Shown: in pieces, positions 18,403 through 27,861 of the stretch
How positions within the stretch are numbered: position 1 is the stretch's first letter
How the letters are laid out: the number at the start of each line of letters is the position of its first letter
NCBI RefSeq assembly: GCF_023701695.1
Contig: NZ_JAJOZC010000001.1
Span: 5,765,894 to 5,829,893, forward strand
Direction of reading: 5' to 3'
DNA: 64,000 nt
Source: Streptomyces sp. RKAG290
Lineage (GTDB): Bacteria; Actinomycetota; Actinomycetes; Streptomycetales; Streptomycetaceae
Position numbers and translations under genes: made by a program
Notes under the pieces: model-generated
What the model saw: only the letters and a program-made list of their open reading frames with translations
Told to the model about the DNA's origin: nothing
Database searches by the model: none

Positions 18403-21339
18403 GTGACCGTCGCACCGCCGCCGCAGGACGCGGCCGTCGGCCGTCTGCTGCGGTGCGCCGCCGTCTTCCTCCCCGCCGCGCTGCCGAGGGAGGGGCGCGT
18501 CGCGTTCTGGGATCCCGAGGGGGGCCCGCTCCCGGACCTCGGGGAAGCGGCGGGCTCCGGCACCGGACCTGGGGACGGCACCCGCTCCACGGAGGGTGAC
18601 GGTCCGCAGGTTGCCGAGATCACCGTCGTCCGGCGCCACGGCGAGCACGGTGACGTCCGCCCGCAGACCGTGCGGGCCCTGGTGCTCACCGTGGCCCACG
18701 CCTTGCCGCTGCTGGCCCGGGCGCGCCGACAGCAGTCCGCCCACCCCGCCACCCGCTGCTGGGGCGCGGCCGCACTGCACGCGCTCCATCTGGTGGCCGG
18801 CGGCCGGATGCTCCCCGGGCTGACGGCCGACGACCACGACGCGTGGCGGGCCGGGCCGCGCGCCGCCGAGGACATCGCCCATCTGCGGGCGGTCGCCGCG
18901 GCCATGCCCCCGAGGGGTACGCGGTGCCCCTGCCGGACCGCACGCCCCTCCAGGTCCCCGACCCCGAGCCGCTCATCGGCTCGTTCCTCGACGCGGTGGC
19001 CGACACCCTGCCCCGTACCCCCGCCGCGGCATTCGCCATGGGGGCGCCCTTCGCCGCCCGGGAGGCCCAGCACCTGCCCGGCGCCCGCGAGTGGGCCGTG
19101 GAGGTCGCGGCCGGACTGGACGCGGGCGTGAAGGTGTCGCTGCGCCTGGACCTCTCGGCGTACGAACTCTTCGACACCGAAGGCGCCACCGACCCGGCGC
19201 AGACCTCCGGCGACGACGCTCCGGCCGCCGCCCGGCACGCCGCCGCGGCCATCACGCAGGTGCACAGCCTCGCCGACCCGACCTACGTCGTCGACGCCGC
19301 CGCCCTGTGGAACGGCGTGGCGGGCGAGCCCTTCGGCCCGCGCGCCCGGATCGACGCCGTCCTCGCGCTGCGCCGGGCAGCCCGGGTCTGGGCCCGCTGG
19401 AACGCCTGCTGGACCAGCCCGTCCCCGATGTGCTGGCCCTCGGCGAGGACGAGCTGTACGAGCTGCTCGGTGACGCGGGGGCGCGGCTGTCGGCCGCCGG
19501 GGTGAGCGTGCACTGGCCCGGGAGCTGGCCCGTTCCCTCACCGCGGCCGCCGTGGTGCGGCCCGCGCCCGGCTCGGCCACCGACGGCACCTCGTTCTTCG
19601 ACGCCGAACAGCTCTTCGCCTTCAACTGGCAGCTGTCGCTGGGGGACCAGCGGCTCACCGAGGCCGAGATGGACGTGCTCGCCGAGGCGCACCGGCCGGT
19701 GGTGCGGCTGCGTGACCAGTGGGTCGTCGTCGACCCCGCGCTCGTGCGCAAGGCGCGCAAGCGGGAGCTCGGCCTGCTCGACCCGGTGGACGCCCTCGCC
19801 GTCGCCCTGACCGGCAGCGCCGAGGTGGACGGCGAACAGGTCGACGCGGTGCCCGTCGGTGCGCTGGCCGCGCTCCGCGCCCGCATCGTCGAGGACGACA
19901 CCCTCATCGCACCGCCGCCCGGCCTGGACGCGACGCTCCGCGACTACCAGCTGCGCGGCCTGGCCTGGCTGGACCGGATGACCTCGCTGGGCCTCGGCGG
20001 CTGCCTCGCCGACGACATGGGCCTCGGCAAGACGATCACTCTCATCGCCCTCCATCTGCACCGCGCGCACCCCGCGCCCACCCTGGTGATCTGCCCCGCG
20101 TCCCTGCTGGGCAACTGGCACCGGGAGATCAACCGCTTCGCCCCCGGCGTCCCCGTTCGCAGGTTCCACGGCGCCGGCCGCACCCTCGCCGAGCCCGACG
20201 CGGGCTTCGTCCTCACCACGTACGGCACGATGCGCTCCAGCGCACCCGAACTGGCCGCCCACAGCTGGGGCCTGGTCGTCGCCGACGAGGCGCAGCATGT
20301 GAAGAACCCGCACTCCTCGACGGCGAAGGCACTGCGCACCATCGGGTCCCCGGCCCGGGTCGCGCTCACCGGTACCCCCGTCGAGAACAACCTCTCCGAG
20401 CTCTGGGCGCTGCTCGACTGGACCACTCCCGGACTGCTCGGCCCCCTCAAGGCGTTCCGGGCCCGCCACGCCAGGATCGTGGAGAACACCGGCACCGCCG
20501 CCGGGATCGGCAACGACGAAGCGGTCGAGCGGCTCTCCCGGCTGGTCCGGCCCTTCCTGCTGCGCCGCAAGAAGTCGGACCCGGGCATCGCCCCCGAGCT
20601 GCCGCCCAAGACGGAGACGGACCACCCCGTCTTCCTCACCCGCGAACAGGCCACCCTCTACGAGGCCACGGTGCGCGAGACCATGGCGTACATCGAGGCG
20701 TCCGAGGGCATCGCCCGGCGCGGCCTGATCATGAAGCTGCTGGCCTCGCTCAAGCAGATCTGCAACCACCCCGCGCAGTATCTGAAGGAGGAGCCGACCC
20801 GCCTCGTCGGCCGCTCAGGGAAGCTCGCCCTGCTCGACGAACTCCTCGACACGATCCTCGCCGAGGACGGCTCCGTCCTCGTCTTCACCCAGTACGTGAC
20901 GATGGCCCGGCTGCTCTCCGCCCACCTCACCTCGCGGGCGATCCCCTCCCAGCTCCTGCACGGCGGCACGCCGGTGGCCGAGCGGGAACGGATGGTGGAC
21001 CGTTTCCAGTCCGGCGAGGTTCCGGTGTTCCTGCTCTCCCTCAAGGCGGCGGGCACCGGACTCAACCTCACCCGCGCCGCCCATGTCATCCACTACGACC
21101 GCTGGTGGAACCCGGCCGTCGAGGAACAGGCCACCGACCGCGCCTACCGCATCGGGCAGACCCAGCCGGTCCAGGTGCACCGCCTGATCGCCGAAGGCAC
21201 GGTCGAGGACCGGATCGGCGAGATGCTGCTGGCCAAGCGGGCCCTGGCCGACGCCGTGCTCGGCGCCGGCGAGACCGCGCTGACCGAGCTCAGCGACCGC
21301 GACCTGGCCGATCTCGTCTCCCTCCGGAGGCCGTCATGA
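18403..21339 (+). CDS. SNF2-family DEAD/DEAH-type helicase, interrupted by three apparent 1-nt frameshifts
   Basis: About 979 residues once three contracted C runs are corrected (18907-18911, 19393-19395, 19517-19519). The joins then read AMPPEGYAVPLPD, VWAPLERLLDQPVPD and VHWPRELARSLTAA. The C-terminal half is an intact SNF2 ATPase: Walker A DDMGLGKTITL, motif II in the DEAQ form (VVADEAQHVKNP), ALTGTPVENNLSELW, VFTQYVTMARLL and motif VI QATDRAYRIGQTQPV. The N-terminal ~400 residues are the bacterial SNF2-associated region. It probably remodels or translocates on DNA. The GTG at 18403 follows a GGAGGGGAGGGG ribosome-binding site. Its stop overlaps the start of the SWIM-finger gene (ATGA), so the two act as a pair. 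Confidence 0.85.
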
Positions 21340-22651
21340 GCCCCGGCCCCCGCCCCGCCCCTCCGCCCGCCGTGACCCGCGGCCCGTCGCCCGGTCCCGG
21401 CCGGGCCCGGACGACCTGCGGCGGACCTTCGAGGCGGTGCCCGCCAGGACGTCCGGCGACGACGAGCCGTTCGCGGACAGCTGGTGGGGCCGGGCCTGGG
21501 TGGCGGCGCTTGAAGCCCTCTCGATGGACGGGGCGAGACTCGCCCGGGGCCGTGACTACGCGGACGGCGGGCATGTCGCCGCGGTCACCGTCACCCCGGG
21601 CCGCGTCGTCGCCTACGTGCACGGCAGCCGTCCCCGGCCCTACCGCGCCGAGCTGCGGCTGCGCATCTTCGCCGACGCCGACTGGGAGACCTTCCTGGAC
21701 GCGGTCGCCGCCCGCCCCGGCCACCTCGCCGCGCTGCTCACCAAGGAGATGCCGCACTCACTGGCGGACACCGCGGCCGCCGCCGGCGTCGTCCTGCTCC
21801 CCGGGGCGAACGACCTCGACCCCAGCTGCTCCTGCCCCGACCGCGGCTGGCCGTGCAAGCACGTGGCGGCGCTCTGCTACCAGATGGCCCGGCTGCTGGA
21901 CTCGGATCCCTTCGTCCTGCTCCTGCTGCGCGGCCGGGGCGAGCGTGAACTCCTGGAGGACCTGGGCCGTCGCAATGCCGCGCACTCCGCGCGCGAGCGC
22001 CCCGCGGCCCCCGCCACCCCATCCGTGCCGGCGCAGGAAGCGCTCGCCGAGCGTTTCCTGCCGCCGCTGCCCGCCCCGTTCCCGACGCAGCCGCATCCGG
22101 GTCAGCCGCCCTCGTACCCGAGCCTGCCCGGCGGCCGGGAGCCGCTCGCCCTCGACCAGCTGGCCACCGACGCGGCCGGCCGGGCGCACGCCCTGCTCAC
22201 CACCGGCCTCGACCCCCTCGCCGGGCTCACCCCCTGGCAGGACGCCGTCCGGCTGGCGGCCGCCCGTCCCACCGCGGGTCTCACCGCCACCACCCGCGCC
22301 CTCTACCGCGAACTGGCGTCGGCCACCGGCCGCAACATCACCGACCTGGCCAGGGCCGTGGCCGCCTGGCGGCAGGGCGGAGCCGACGGGCTGGCGGTCC
22401 TGGAAACGCCCTGGGACCCGCCGGCGGGCCCGTTCGACCGGGCCCGCCCCGCCCTCGCAGCCGCCGGCTTCCCGCGCTTCCAGCCCTGGCGCAACCACCT
22501 CACCCACCCCGGCGGCACCCTCCAGCTCCGCTTCGGCCACGACGGCCGCTGGTACGGCTACGAGTCCGACCCGGGCCAGGACGAGTGGTGGCCCCGCGCC
22601 GCACCGGACTCCGACCCGGTGGGCGCACTCCTGGAGCTCAGCGGCGGCTGA
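21336..22651 (+). CDS. SWIM zinc-finger protein, interrupted by an apparent 1-nt frameshift
   Basis: About 438 residues. The ATG overlaps the helicase stop. The N-terminus is Pro-rich. The frame is regained by adding one C at 21406-21408, giving GRAPDDLRRTFEAVPART. The SWIM motif CSCPDRGWPCKHVAALCYQMA (C-x-C...C-x-H) lies at residue ~170. It is preceded by the family block WWGRAWVAALEAL and followed by a long helical C-terminal region. SWIM proteins bind nucleic acid or proteins and in many bacteria are encoded next to an SNF2 helicase, as here. This suggests one DNA-remodelling complex whose substrate is not known. Confidence 0.85.
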
Positions 22652-22687
22652 TCCCGGGTCACTTGTCCAGGAAGGCAGGCAGGCGGG

Positions 22688-22996
22688 TCAGTTGTTCAGA
22701 AACACCAGCAGGCCGATCAGCAGGACGGCGACGACGGGCAGCACGATCAGCCGTGCCTTGCGGAACGACTCGTCCTCCTGCTGACCGAGCCCGCGGTCGG
22801 CGCCGTGCGCGGTGGCCAGGTGCTCCCCGGCCATGTCGATGATCCGTTGCGTGGTCAGGAGCGACGGCGCCCAGTCGCAGTGCGCGCACACGAGGAAGTC
22901 GCGGTACGGGTCGTACCGGAAGTCCCGCTCGATGTTGACCGTGAAGACCTGCCCCTGCTCGGTCGTGGCGGTGAAATGACGTATCGGCGCGCCCAT
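22688..22996 (-). CDS. small protein with C-terminal membrane anchor
   Basis: A 102-residue protein starting MGAPIRHFTATTEQGQVF. A polar domain with a CAHC pair (FLVCAHCDWAPSLL) and a conserved-looking LATAHGADRG precedes a C-terminal helix (LIVLPVVAVLLIGLLVFLNN) that ends the protein, a tail-anchor arrangement. The CxxC pair may bind metal. GGGAG lies upstream of the ATG. I do not recognise a named family. Confidence 0.6.
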   Translation of the reverse strand: MGAPIRHFTATTEQGQVFTVNIERDFRYDPYRDFLVCAHCDWAPSLLTTQRIIDMAGEHLATAHGADRGLGQQEDESFRKARLIVLPVVAVLLIGLLVFLNN

Positions 22997-23132
22997 GCGG
23001 CTTGCTCCCTGCTGGTCGAAGTCCGGTGCACCCGGCCGCGGCACGCTACCGGACCGCTCGGCGGCGCCGCGCGGTCGTGGCGCCGGCGGCCGAGAGCGTC
23101 GAACGGTGCCTGCCCGGACAGCCGTCAACCAC

Positions 23133-23276
23133 GGGACCAGAAGTCCGCCGTCGGGCATGGGACGAGAAGCCTGCCTCGGGCATGGGACCGGAAGCCTGCC
23201 TCGGGCATGGGGCGGGTCGGGCAGGGGACCAGAAGCCTGCCGTCGGGGGACGGGGTCAGAAGTCCGCCGTCGTACG
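23133..23276. repeat. 25-26 bp tandem repeat at the 3' end of the DUF3574 gene
   Basis: Four to five degenerate units of the type GGGACCAGAAG-CC-GCC-TCGGGCAT follow one another, with the last, most diverged unit containing the DUF3574 stop codon and final codons (on the opposite strand). Otherwise the 259-bp gap between this gene and the tail-anchored protein gene holds nothing I can name. Confidence 0.75.
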
Positions 23277-23769
23277 CTCCTCCAGCCGCGCCACCGAGTC
23301 CTGCGCGTACGCCTTCTCGTAGGCGTTGCGGATCCGTTCGATCTGCGGATCGCGTACCCGGGCCTCGGACTCCGGGTAGAGCAGGGTCAGTTCGTAGCTC
23401 CGCTCCCGCTCGATCACCCCGTGGGAGTCCCGCCACTGGCCCGGCCGTCCTGGATGGTCAGCCCGTTCGGGAAGCGGGGGTGACCTCCTCGTCGATGAAG
23501 GCCAGGAACTGCCGGTCGGTCACATCCGCTCCACCGTCCGGCCGTTCGGTGCCGAAGAACAGCCGCGTCTCGACGTAGGCCTTCCCCCGCGCCGCGGCCG
23601 GTGCCGCGGGCCGGGCGTCCGAGGGGGAGCCGGTGCCCAGTGTGGCGTACGCGACGGGCGCGCCCACGGCCAGCACGGCGAGGCCCGCGGCGGCGGCGAG
23701 TACGGCACGCCGGCCCGGACGGTGACGGGTGGCCGGGGAGCCGGTGCGGTGGGGGAGGCGTGGCAGCAA
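23256..23769 (-). CDS. DUF3574 exported protein, interrupted by two apparent 1-nt frameshifts
   Basis: About 171 residues from a TTG at 23769 (GAAGG seven bases upstream). A basic N-terminus (HRPGRRAV) and hydrophobic stretch LAAAAGLAVLAVGAPVAYA form a signal peptide. The DUF3574 core follows: VETRLFFGTERPDGG, FLAFIDEEVTPRFPNGLTIQDG, GQWRDSHGVIERERSYELTL and RIRNAYEKAYAQDSVARLEE. The core is split over three frames. One extra G at 23476-23480 and one extra C at 23440-23442 (plus strand) join it. The family is of unknown function and is common as exported proteins. The last codons (TTADF, stop) belong to the downstream tandem repeat. Confidence 0.75.
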
Positions 23770-24145
23770 GGGAGGACCTTCGTTCGGCGAGCGGGGGAGG
23801 GGCGCGGGTGCGCGGGCTCACTGTGGCAACCGGCTCGCGCCGGAGGGCGGCGGCGCCTGGGGGGCGAACGGAAACCACCCGATCGGCCGGGGCGCGCACG
23901 GGCGCATCGGGCGCGTCAAGGGGCGCTGTTGCAGCCCCTGTTGTCATCGGTCCGAGGCCCCGGTGCTGTCGGCGGGGCGCCGCCCACGCACCCTCAGGCG
24001 AGGCTCCGGGGGCCTCGGCCGGGCGTCGCCCGCGCACCCCCGGCCGTGGGCTCCGGTGCCGTCGGCGGGGCGCCGCCCACGCACCCCCGGCGGTCCGAGA
24101 CCGTGCCTTGACCTGGTGTGCACTTCAAGACCTAGCGTCGTCCGC
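23770..24145. other. 376-bp gap with GC-rich repeats and the SDR promoter
   Basis: No gene is supported. The right half contains two near-identical 31-bp copies of GGTGYCGTCGGCGGGGCGCC followed by GCCCACGCACC (23960-23990 and 24055-24085), with a diverged third copy between them. Each core GGCGGGGCGCCGCCC is nearly self-complementary, so they could form REP-like hairpins. The promoter of the next gene occupies 24107-24145. Confidence 0.6.
24107..24145 (+). promoter_or_regulatory. MerR-type promoter of the SDR gene
   Basis: TTGACC (24108-24113) and TAGCGT (24133-24138) are separated by 19 bp, the overlong spacing typical of MerR-activated promoters. The spacer holds an imperfect dyad, CCTGGT-GTGCAC-TTCAAG, and CTTGA/TCAAG is repeated inversely. 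The predicted start of transcription falls on or next to the ATG at 24146, implying a leaderless mRNA. Confidence 0.55.
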
Positions 24146-25096
24146 ATGGTCACGAAACAGCAGAAGCTCGGCACCGGCTTCGGTGCGCACAGCACAGCGG
24201 ACGAGGTCCTCACCGGGATCGACCTGACCGGCACCACCGCCCTGGTCACGGGTGGATACTCCGGCCTCGGCCTGGAAGCCACCCGCGCCCTGGCCGCTGC
24301 CGGAGTGCATGTCACCGTTCCCGCCCGTCGCCCCGACACCGCCGAGGAGGCTCTGCGGGGCATCCCCGGAACAGAGGTCCACCCGCTGGATCTGTCCGAC
24401 CAGGAGAGCGTGCGGGTCTTCTCCGAACGTTTCCTGGAGGCCGGACGCACTCTCGGCATCGTCATCAACGGCGCGGGGGTGATGGCCTGTCCCGAGACCC
24501 GCGTCGGCCCGGGCTGGGAAGCGCAGTTCGCCGTCAACCACCTCGGACACTTCGCGCTCGTCAACCGCCTTCGCCCGTCCCTCGCCTACGGCGCCCGGGT
24601 GGTTGCCGTGACGTCGGCCGGCCACTTCCGGTCCGGCATCCGCTGGGAGGACCTCCACTTCCGTACCGGCTACGACCGATGGCTCGCCTACGCCCAGTCC
24701 AAGACCGCCAACGCACTGTTCGCCGTGCACCTGGACGCCCTCGGCGCCGGAAGCGGCCTGCACGCCTTCGCCGTGCACCCCGGCAGCATCCTCACCCCGC
24801 TGCAGCGTCACATCCCGCGCGAGGAGTGGCCCGCACTGGGCTGGGTGACCGGGGACGGCGAGTCGCCCGAAGGGTTCAAGACGCCGCGGCAGGGCGCGGC
24901 GACAGCGGTCTGGGCGGCGACCTCGCCCCTGCTCGACGCGCACGGCGGCGCCTACTGTCAGGACTGCGACATCGCCGGACCGGCCGGCACCGACGATCCG
25001 CTCATCGGCGGGGTCAAGCCCTGGGCCACCGATCCGGAGGCGGCCGCGCGTCTGTGGGAGCTCTCCGCCGAACTCACGGGCGTGAACGCGTTCTGA
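24146..25096 (+). CDS. SDR family NAD(P)-dependent oxidoreductase
   Basis: A 316-residue short-chain dehydrogenase/reductase. The cofactor motif is TGGYSGLG (T-G-x3-G-x-G, residues ~33-40), followed by NGAGVMA, the catalytic serine in AVTSAGH and the catalytic YAQSK. The length and the N-terminal FGAHSTADEVLTGIDLTG match a group of retinol-dehydrogenase-like SDRs frequent in Streptomyces and often controlled by MerR-type regulators. The substrate is unknown. The ATG lies at the predicted transcription start, with no ribosome-binding site. Confidence 0.88.
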   Translation: MVTKQQKLGTGFGAHSTADEVLTGIDLTGTTALVTGGYSGLGLEATRALAAAGVHVTVPARRPDTAEEALRGIPGTEVHPLDLSDQESVRVFSERFLEAGRTLGIVINGAGVMACPETRVGPGWEAQFAVNHLGHFALVNRLRPSLAYGARVVAVTSAGHFRSGIRWEDLHFRTGYDRWLAYAQSKTANALFAVHLDALGAGSGLHAFAVHPGSILTPLQRHIPREEWPALGWVTGDGESPEGFKTPRQGAATAVWAATSPLLDAHGGAYCQDCDIAGPAGTDDPLIGGVKPWATDPEAAARLWELSAELTGVNAF

Positions 25097-25097
25097 A

Positions 25098-25116
25098 GCC
25101 CGGGGCCGCCCCGGGC
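25098..25116. terminator. bidirectional hairpin terminator
   Basis: An 8-bp perfect GC stem (25098-25105 with 25109-25116) lies directly after the SDR stop and before the convergent C39-like gene. Confidence 0.55.
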
Positions 25117-25144
25117 CCCGGCGCCCTTTCGGGCTGCGCGCCCG

Positions 25145-25771
25145 TCATACCGCGGCGCGCATCGACACCCCCCGGCCGGCGAAGAAGCGCTCGAACTCGG
25201 CCAGGGGGAGCTCCGCCGCCCGGGTCCCCGCCGTCGTGCCGGACGGGTTGTGGAAGTGGACGCCCGTGCCGTCGGACGTACGGGAGGTCAGGAGCACCAG
25301 GTGCCCGCCGCGTCCGGGCGAGGGCCGCAGCGGATGGCGGATCGCGTAGTGCACCGAGGCCATGACGGTCCGGCCCTCGTCCAGCAGGGCCGGGATCTCC
25401 TGCGGCGCGAGGTGGCGGTGGACCGTTGCGTCGAGGCCGTGCTTCTCGCGTACGTACGCGGCGAAGGGGTCGTAGATCAGGCCCCGGATCGCACCGTCCC
25501 GGTCCTCGGTGTACGCGCCGTAGCCGAGCGCTCCGTCGCGCAGCGCGAAGAGGGACGGGGCGACGTCGCCGAGGGCCATGCGCAGGCACGTCATCCCGCA
25601 CAGATGACCCGCCCAGCGCGCGTACTCCGCGGGTGACTTCGCGCCCGACTCCGCCCACGCCGGGTCGGTGGCCGGGTCGAGTCCGCCCTCGACGATCGGG
25701 CCGACGAGCTCGAACGAGGCGAACTGGGTGTGCACGGGGACCCGGCAGGTGGCACAGCTCATGATGGGCAT
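25145..25771 (-). CDS. C39-like papain-fold protein
   Basis: About 208 residues resembling the peptidase C39-like group. A cysteine-rich helix (GHLCGMTCLRMALGD, residues ~58-72) stands where the catalytic cysteine is expected. The histidine strand GGHLVLLTSR and a following VHFHNPSG fit the His/Asp part of the triad. The N-terminus (MPIMSCATCRVPV) carries a CxxC pair. C39 domains usually cut after double glycine in peptide export, but no transporter is nearby, so this may be a stand-alone hydrolase. ATG 25762 is an alternative start. The 3' end faces the SDR gene; the aminotransferase gene lies just upstream on the same strand. Confidence 0.65.
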   Translation of the reverse strand: MPIMSCATCRVPVHTQFASFELVGPIVEGGLDPATDPAWAESGAKSPAEYARWAGHLCGMTCLRMALGDVAPSLFALRDGALGYGAYTEDRDGAIRGLIYDPFAAYVREKHGLDATVHRHLAPQEIPALLDEGRTVMASVHYAIRHPLRPSPGRGGHLVLLTSRTSDGTGVHFHNPSGTTAGTRAAELPLAEFERFFAGRGVSMRAAV

Positions 25772-25792
25772 CCGTTCATATCCGGCCCCCGG

Positions 25793-27004
25793 TCACTGCC
25801 GGTACCCGGTCAGGAAGCGGCCGATCCGGCTGATCGCCGCGTCAAGATCATCAGCGTACGGGAGGGTCAGGATCCGGAAGTGGTCGGGCCGCGGCCAGTT
25901 GAAGCCGGTGCCCTGCACGACCTGGATCTTCTCGCGCAGCAGCAGGTCCAGGACGAACTTCTCGTCGTCGACCAGGGGATGCACCTTGGGGTCGATGCGC
26001 GGGAAGGCGTAGAGCGCCCCCTTGGGCTTCACGCACGACACCCCGGGGATGTCGTTCAGCTTCTCCCAGGCGAGGTTGCGCTGCTCGTACAGCCTGCCGC
26101 CGGGCGCCACCAGTTCCCGGATCGACTGCCTGCCGCCGAGCGCGGCCTGGATCGCGTACTGCGCGGGGGCGTTGGGGCACAGCCGCATGGAGGCGAGCAT
26201 GGTCAGCCCCTCCAGATAGCTGCGGGCGTGCTGCTTCGGACCGGAAACCACCATCCAGCCGGACCGGAAGCCGGCCACGCGGTACGTCTTGGAGAGCCCG
26301 CTGAACGTGAGGCAGACCAGGTCGGGGGCGAGCACCGCCACGCTGTGGTGCTCGGCGTCGTCGTAGAGGATCTGGTCGTAGATCTCGTCGGCGAACACCA
26401 ACAGACCGTGCCTGCGGGCCAGGTCGAGGATGCCTTCGAGGATCTCGCGCGGGTAGACGGCGCCGGTCGGGTTGTTCGGGTTGATGATCACTACGGCCCT
26501 GGTCCGGTCGGTGATCTTCGATGCCATGTCGGCGAGGTCGGGGTTCCAGTCAGCGGCCTCGTCGCACATGTAGTGCACGGCCTTGCCGCCGGACAGCGTG
26601 GTCACCGCGGTCCACAACGGGAAGTCCGGGGACGGGATGAGCACCTCGTCGCCGTCCTCCAGCAGCCCCTGCACCGCCATGGAGATCAGTTCGGAGACGC
26701 CGTTGCCGAGGAAGATGTCGTCCACGTCGACGTCGGTGAGCCCCATCGCCTGGTAGCGCTGTGCCACGGCCCGGCGGGCGGAGAGGATGCCGCGTGAATC
26801 GGTGTAGCCGTGGGCCTGGGGGAGCATCCGGATCATGTCCTGGACGATCTCCTCCGGCGCCTCGAATCCGAACAGTGCCGGGTTGCCCGTGTTGAGGCGC
26901 AGGACGCTGTGGCCCGCCTCCTCAAGGGCGTTGGCGTGCTCGATGACCGGTCCCCGGATCTCGTAACAGACCTCGTTGAGCTTGCTGGACTGGCGGAATT
27001 CCAT
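25793..27004 (-). CDS. pyridoxal phosphate-dependent aminotransferase
   Basis: A 403-residue fold-type I aminotransferase close to AlaA-type alanine transaminases. It shows LRLNTGNPALFGF, LGNGVSELISMAVQGLL, the PLP aspartate region INPNNPTGAVY and FADEIYDQILYD, and the Schiff-base lysine in FSGLSKTYRVAGFRSGW. Substrate binding uses the C-terminal FRILTLPYADD. It likely interconverts alanine or a related amino acid with its keto acid. It is divergent from an HxlR-type regulator with 85 bp between starts, so that regulator is a good candidate for its control. Confidence 0.88.
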   Translation of the reverse strand: MEFRQSSKLNEVCYEIRGPVIEHANALEEAGHSVLRLNTGNPALFGFEAPEEIVQDMIRMLPQAHGYTDSRGILSARRAVAQRYQAMGLTDVDVDDIFLGNGVSELISMAVQGLLEDGDEVLIPSPDFPLWTAVTTLSGGKAVHYMCDEAADWNPDLADMASKITDRTRAVVIINPNNPTGAVYPREILEGILDLARRHGLLVFADEIYDQILYDDAEHHSVAVLAPDLVCLTFSGLSKTYRVAGFRSGWMVVSGPKQHARSYLEGLTMLASMRLCPNAPAQYAIQAALGGRQSIRELVAPGGRLYEQRNLAWEKLNDIPGVSCVKPKGALYAFPRIDPKVHPLVDDEKFVLDLLLREKIQVVQGTGFNWPRPDHFRILTLPYADDLDAAISRIGRFLTGYRQ

Positions 27005-27029
27005 GCGGTGCCTCCCCTACCCGGTTGTG

Positions 27030-27089
27030 TTGCTTGGTTTTACCAAGCTTGGGCTTGGAAAGTCCAACAACATGTCTAGACTGCGTCGC
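27030..27089. promoter_or_regulatory. divergent operator/promoter between the aminotransferase and HxlR genes
   Basis: It contains a perfect dyad GCTTGG-TTTTA-CCAAGC (27032-27048) and a second imperfect one, GCTTGG-AAA-GTCCAAC. On the plus strand TTGGAA (27055-27060), 16 bp and TAGACT (27077-27082) predict transcription starting at about 27090, the second ATG of the regulator. Confidence 0.6.
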
Positions 27090-27762
27090 ATGCCACGTCA
27101 GCAACAGCCTGCAGCCCGCCCGGCCCGCCGCCGGAGCTACGACCAGTTCTGCGCCGGCGCCCGCGCTCTGGACGCCGTCGGTGACCGGTGGACGCTGCTG
27201 ATCGTCCGTGAACTGCTGGCAGGCCCCCGCCGCTACACCTATCTGCACGCCGACCTCCCGGGCGTGAGTACGGACGTCCTCGCCTCGCGGCTCAGGGACA
27301 TGGAGCAGGGCGGCCTGGTCACCAGGCGCCGGCTCCCGCCCCCGCCGCCGCCTCGGTGTACGAACTCACCGAGCGCGGCCACGGCCTGCTGCCCGTCCTC
27401 GCCGCGCTCGCCGAGTGGGGGCGCCCGCGCTGGCGGAGCGGCGGCCCACGGACGCGGTCCGGGCGCACTGGTTCGCGCTGCCGCTGCTGCGCGCGCTGGA
27501 CGGGCTCGGCGGGCCGGCCGGCGGGGTGCTCGACGTGCGCCTGGACGAGGGTGAGTTCCATGTCCGCACCGGGGTGCGGACGGCCGGAAGCGCGGTCTAC
27601 GGAGACGGCCCCGCCGCCCGCGCCGATGCGCGCATCGTCCTGGACGCCGAAGTCTGTCTCGCGCTGGGAAGCGGCGAGTCGACGTTCGCCGAAGCGGTGC
27701 GGGACGGTCTGATCGAGGTGTCGGGCGAGGGGCCGCTGGCGGCGGAGCTGCGCGGCGAATGA
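27090..27762 (+). CDS. HxlR family transcriptional regulator, interrupted by two apparent 1-nt frameshifts
   Basis: About 224 residues. A winged-helix domain carries the HxlR hallmark ALDAVGDRWTLLIVRELLAGPRRY and GVSTDVLASRLRDMEQGGLV. The wing (RRLPPPAAASVYELTERGHGLLPVLAALAEWGAPALAERR, here joined in short parts) crosses two contracted runs, C5 at 27339-27343 and G5 at 27417-27421. The C-terminal extension is an SCP2-like ligand domain. Such proteins are usually local repressors or redox/ligand switches. The start at ATG 27090 is preferred over 27072 because the promoter predicts a leaderless transcript there. Confidence 0.8.
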
Positions 27763-27861
27763 GTGACTGACGGTGGAGCCGCTGACGGTTCCTCCGGTCC
27801 GCCGGTGGGTAGTGTCGGGGCATTTAGGGATGTCATGGACACCAACACGGAGGAGTTGCCC

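Noticed and set aside
17218..19131. One long protein fusing SPFH and SNF2 N-terminal parts
   Set aside because: The fusion exists only because of the contracted C run at 18019-18022. The restored frame stops at 18224, a terminator follows at once, and the helicase has its own ribosome-binding site.
19719..22784. A 1021-codon plus-strand reading frame through the SNF2 and SWIM genes
   Set aside because: It is out of frame with the recognisable helicase and SWIM domains and has an Arg/Pro/Ala-rich composition typical of off-frame reading in GC-rich DNA. Only its short stretch from the ATG at 21336 is real, as the start of the SWIM gene.
23133..23276. CRISPR array
   Set aside because: The units are directly adjacent with no spacers and are degenerate; no cas genes are present.
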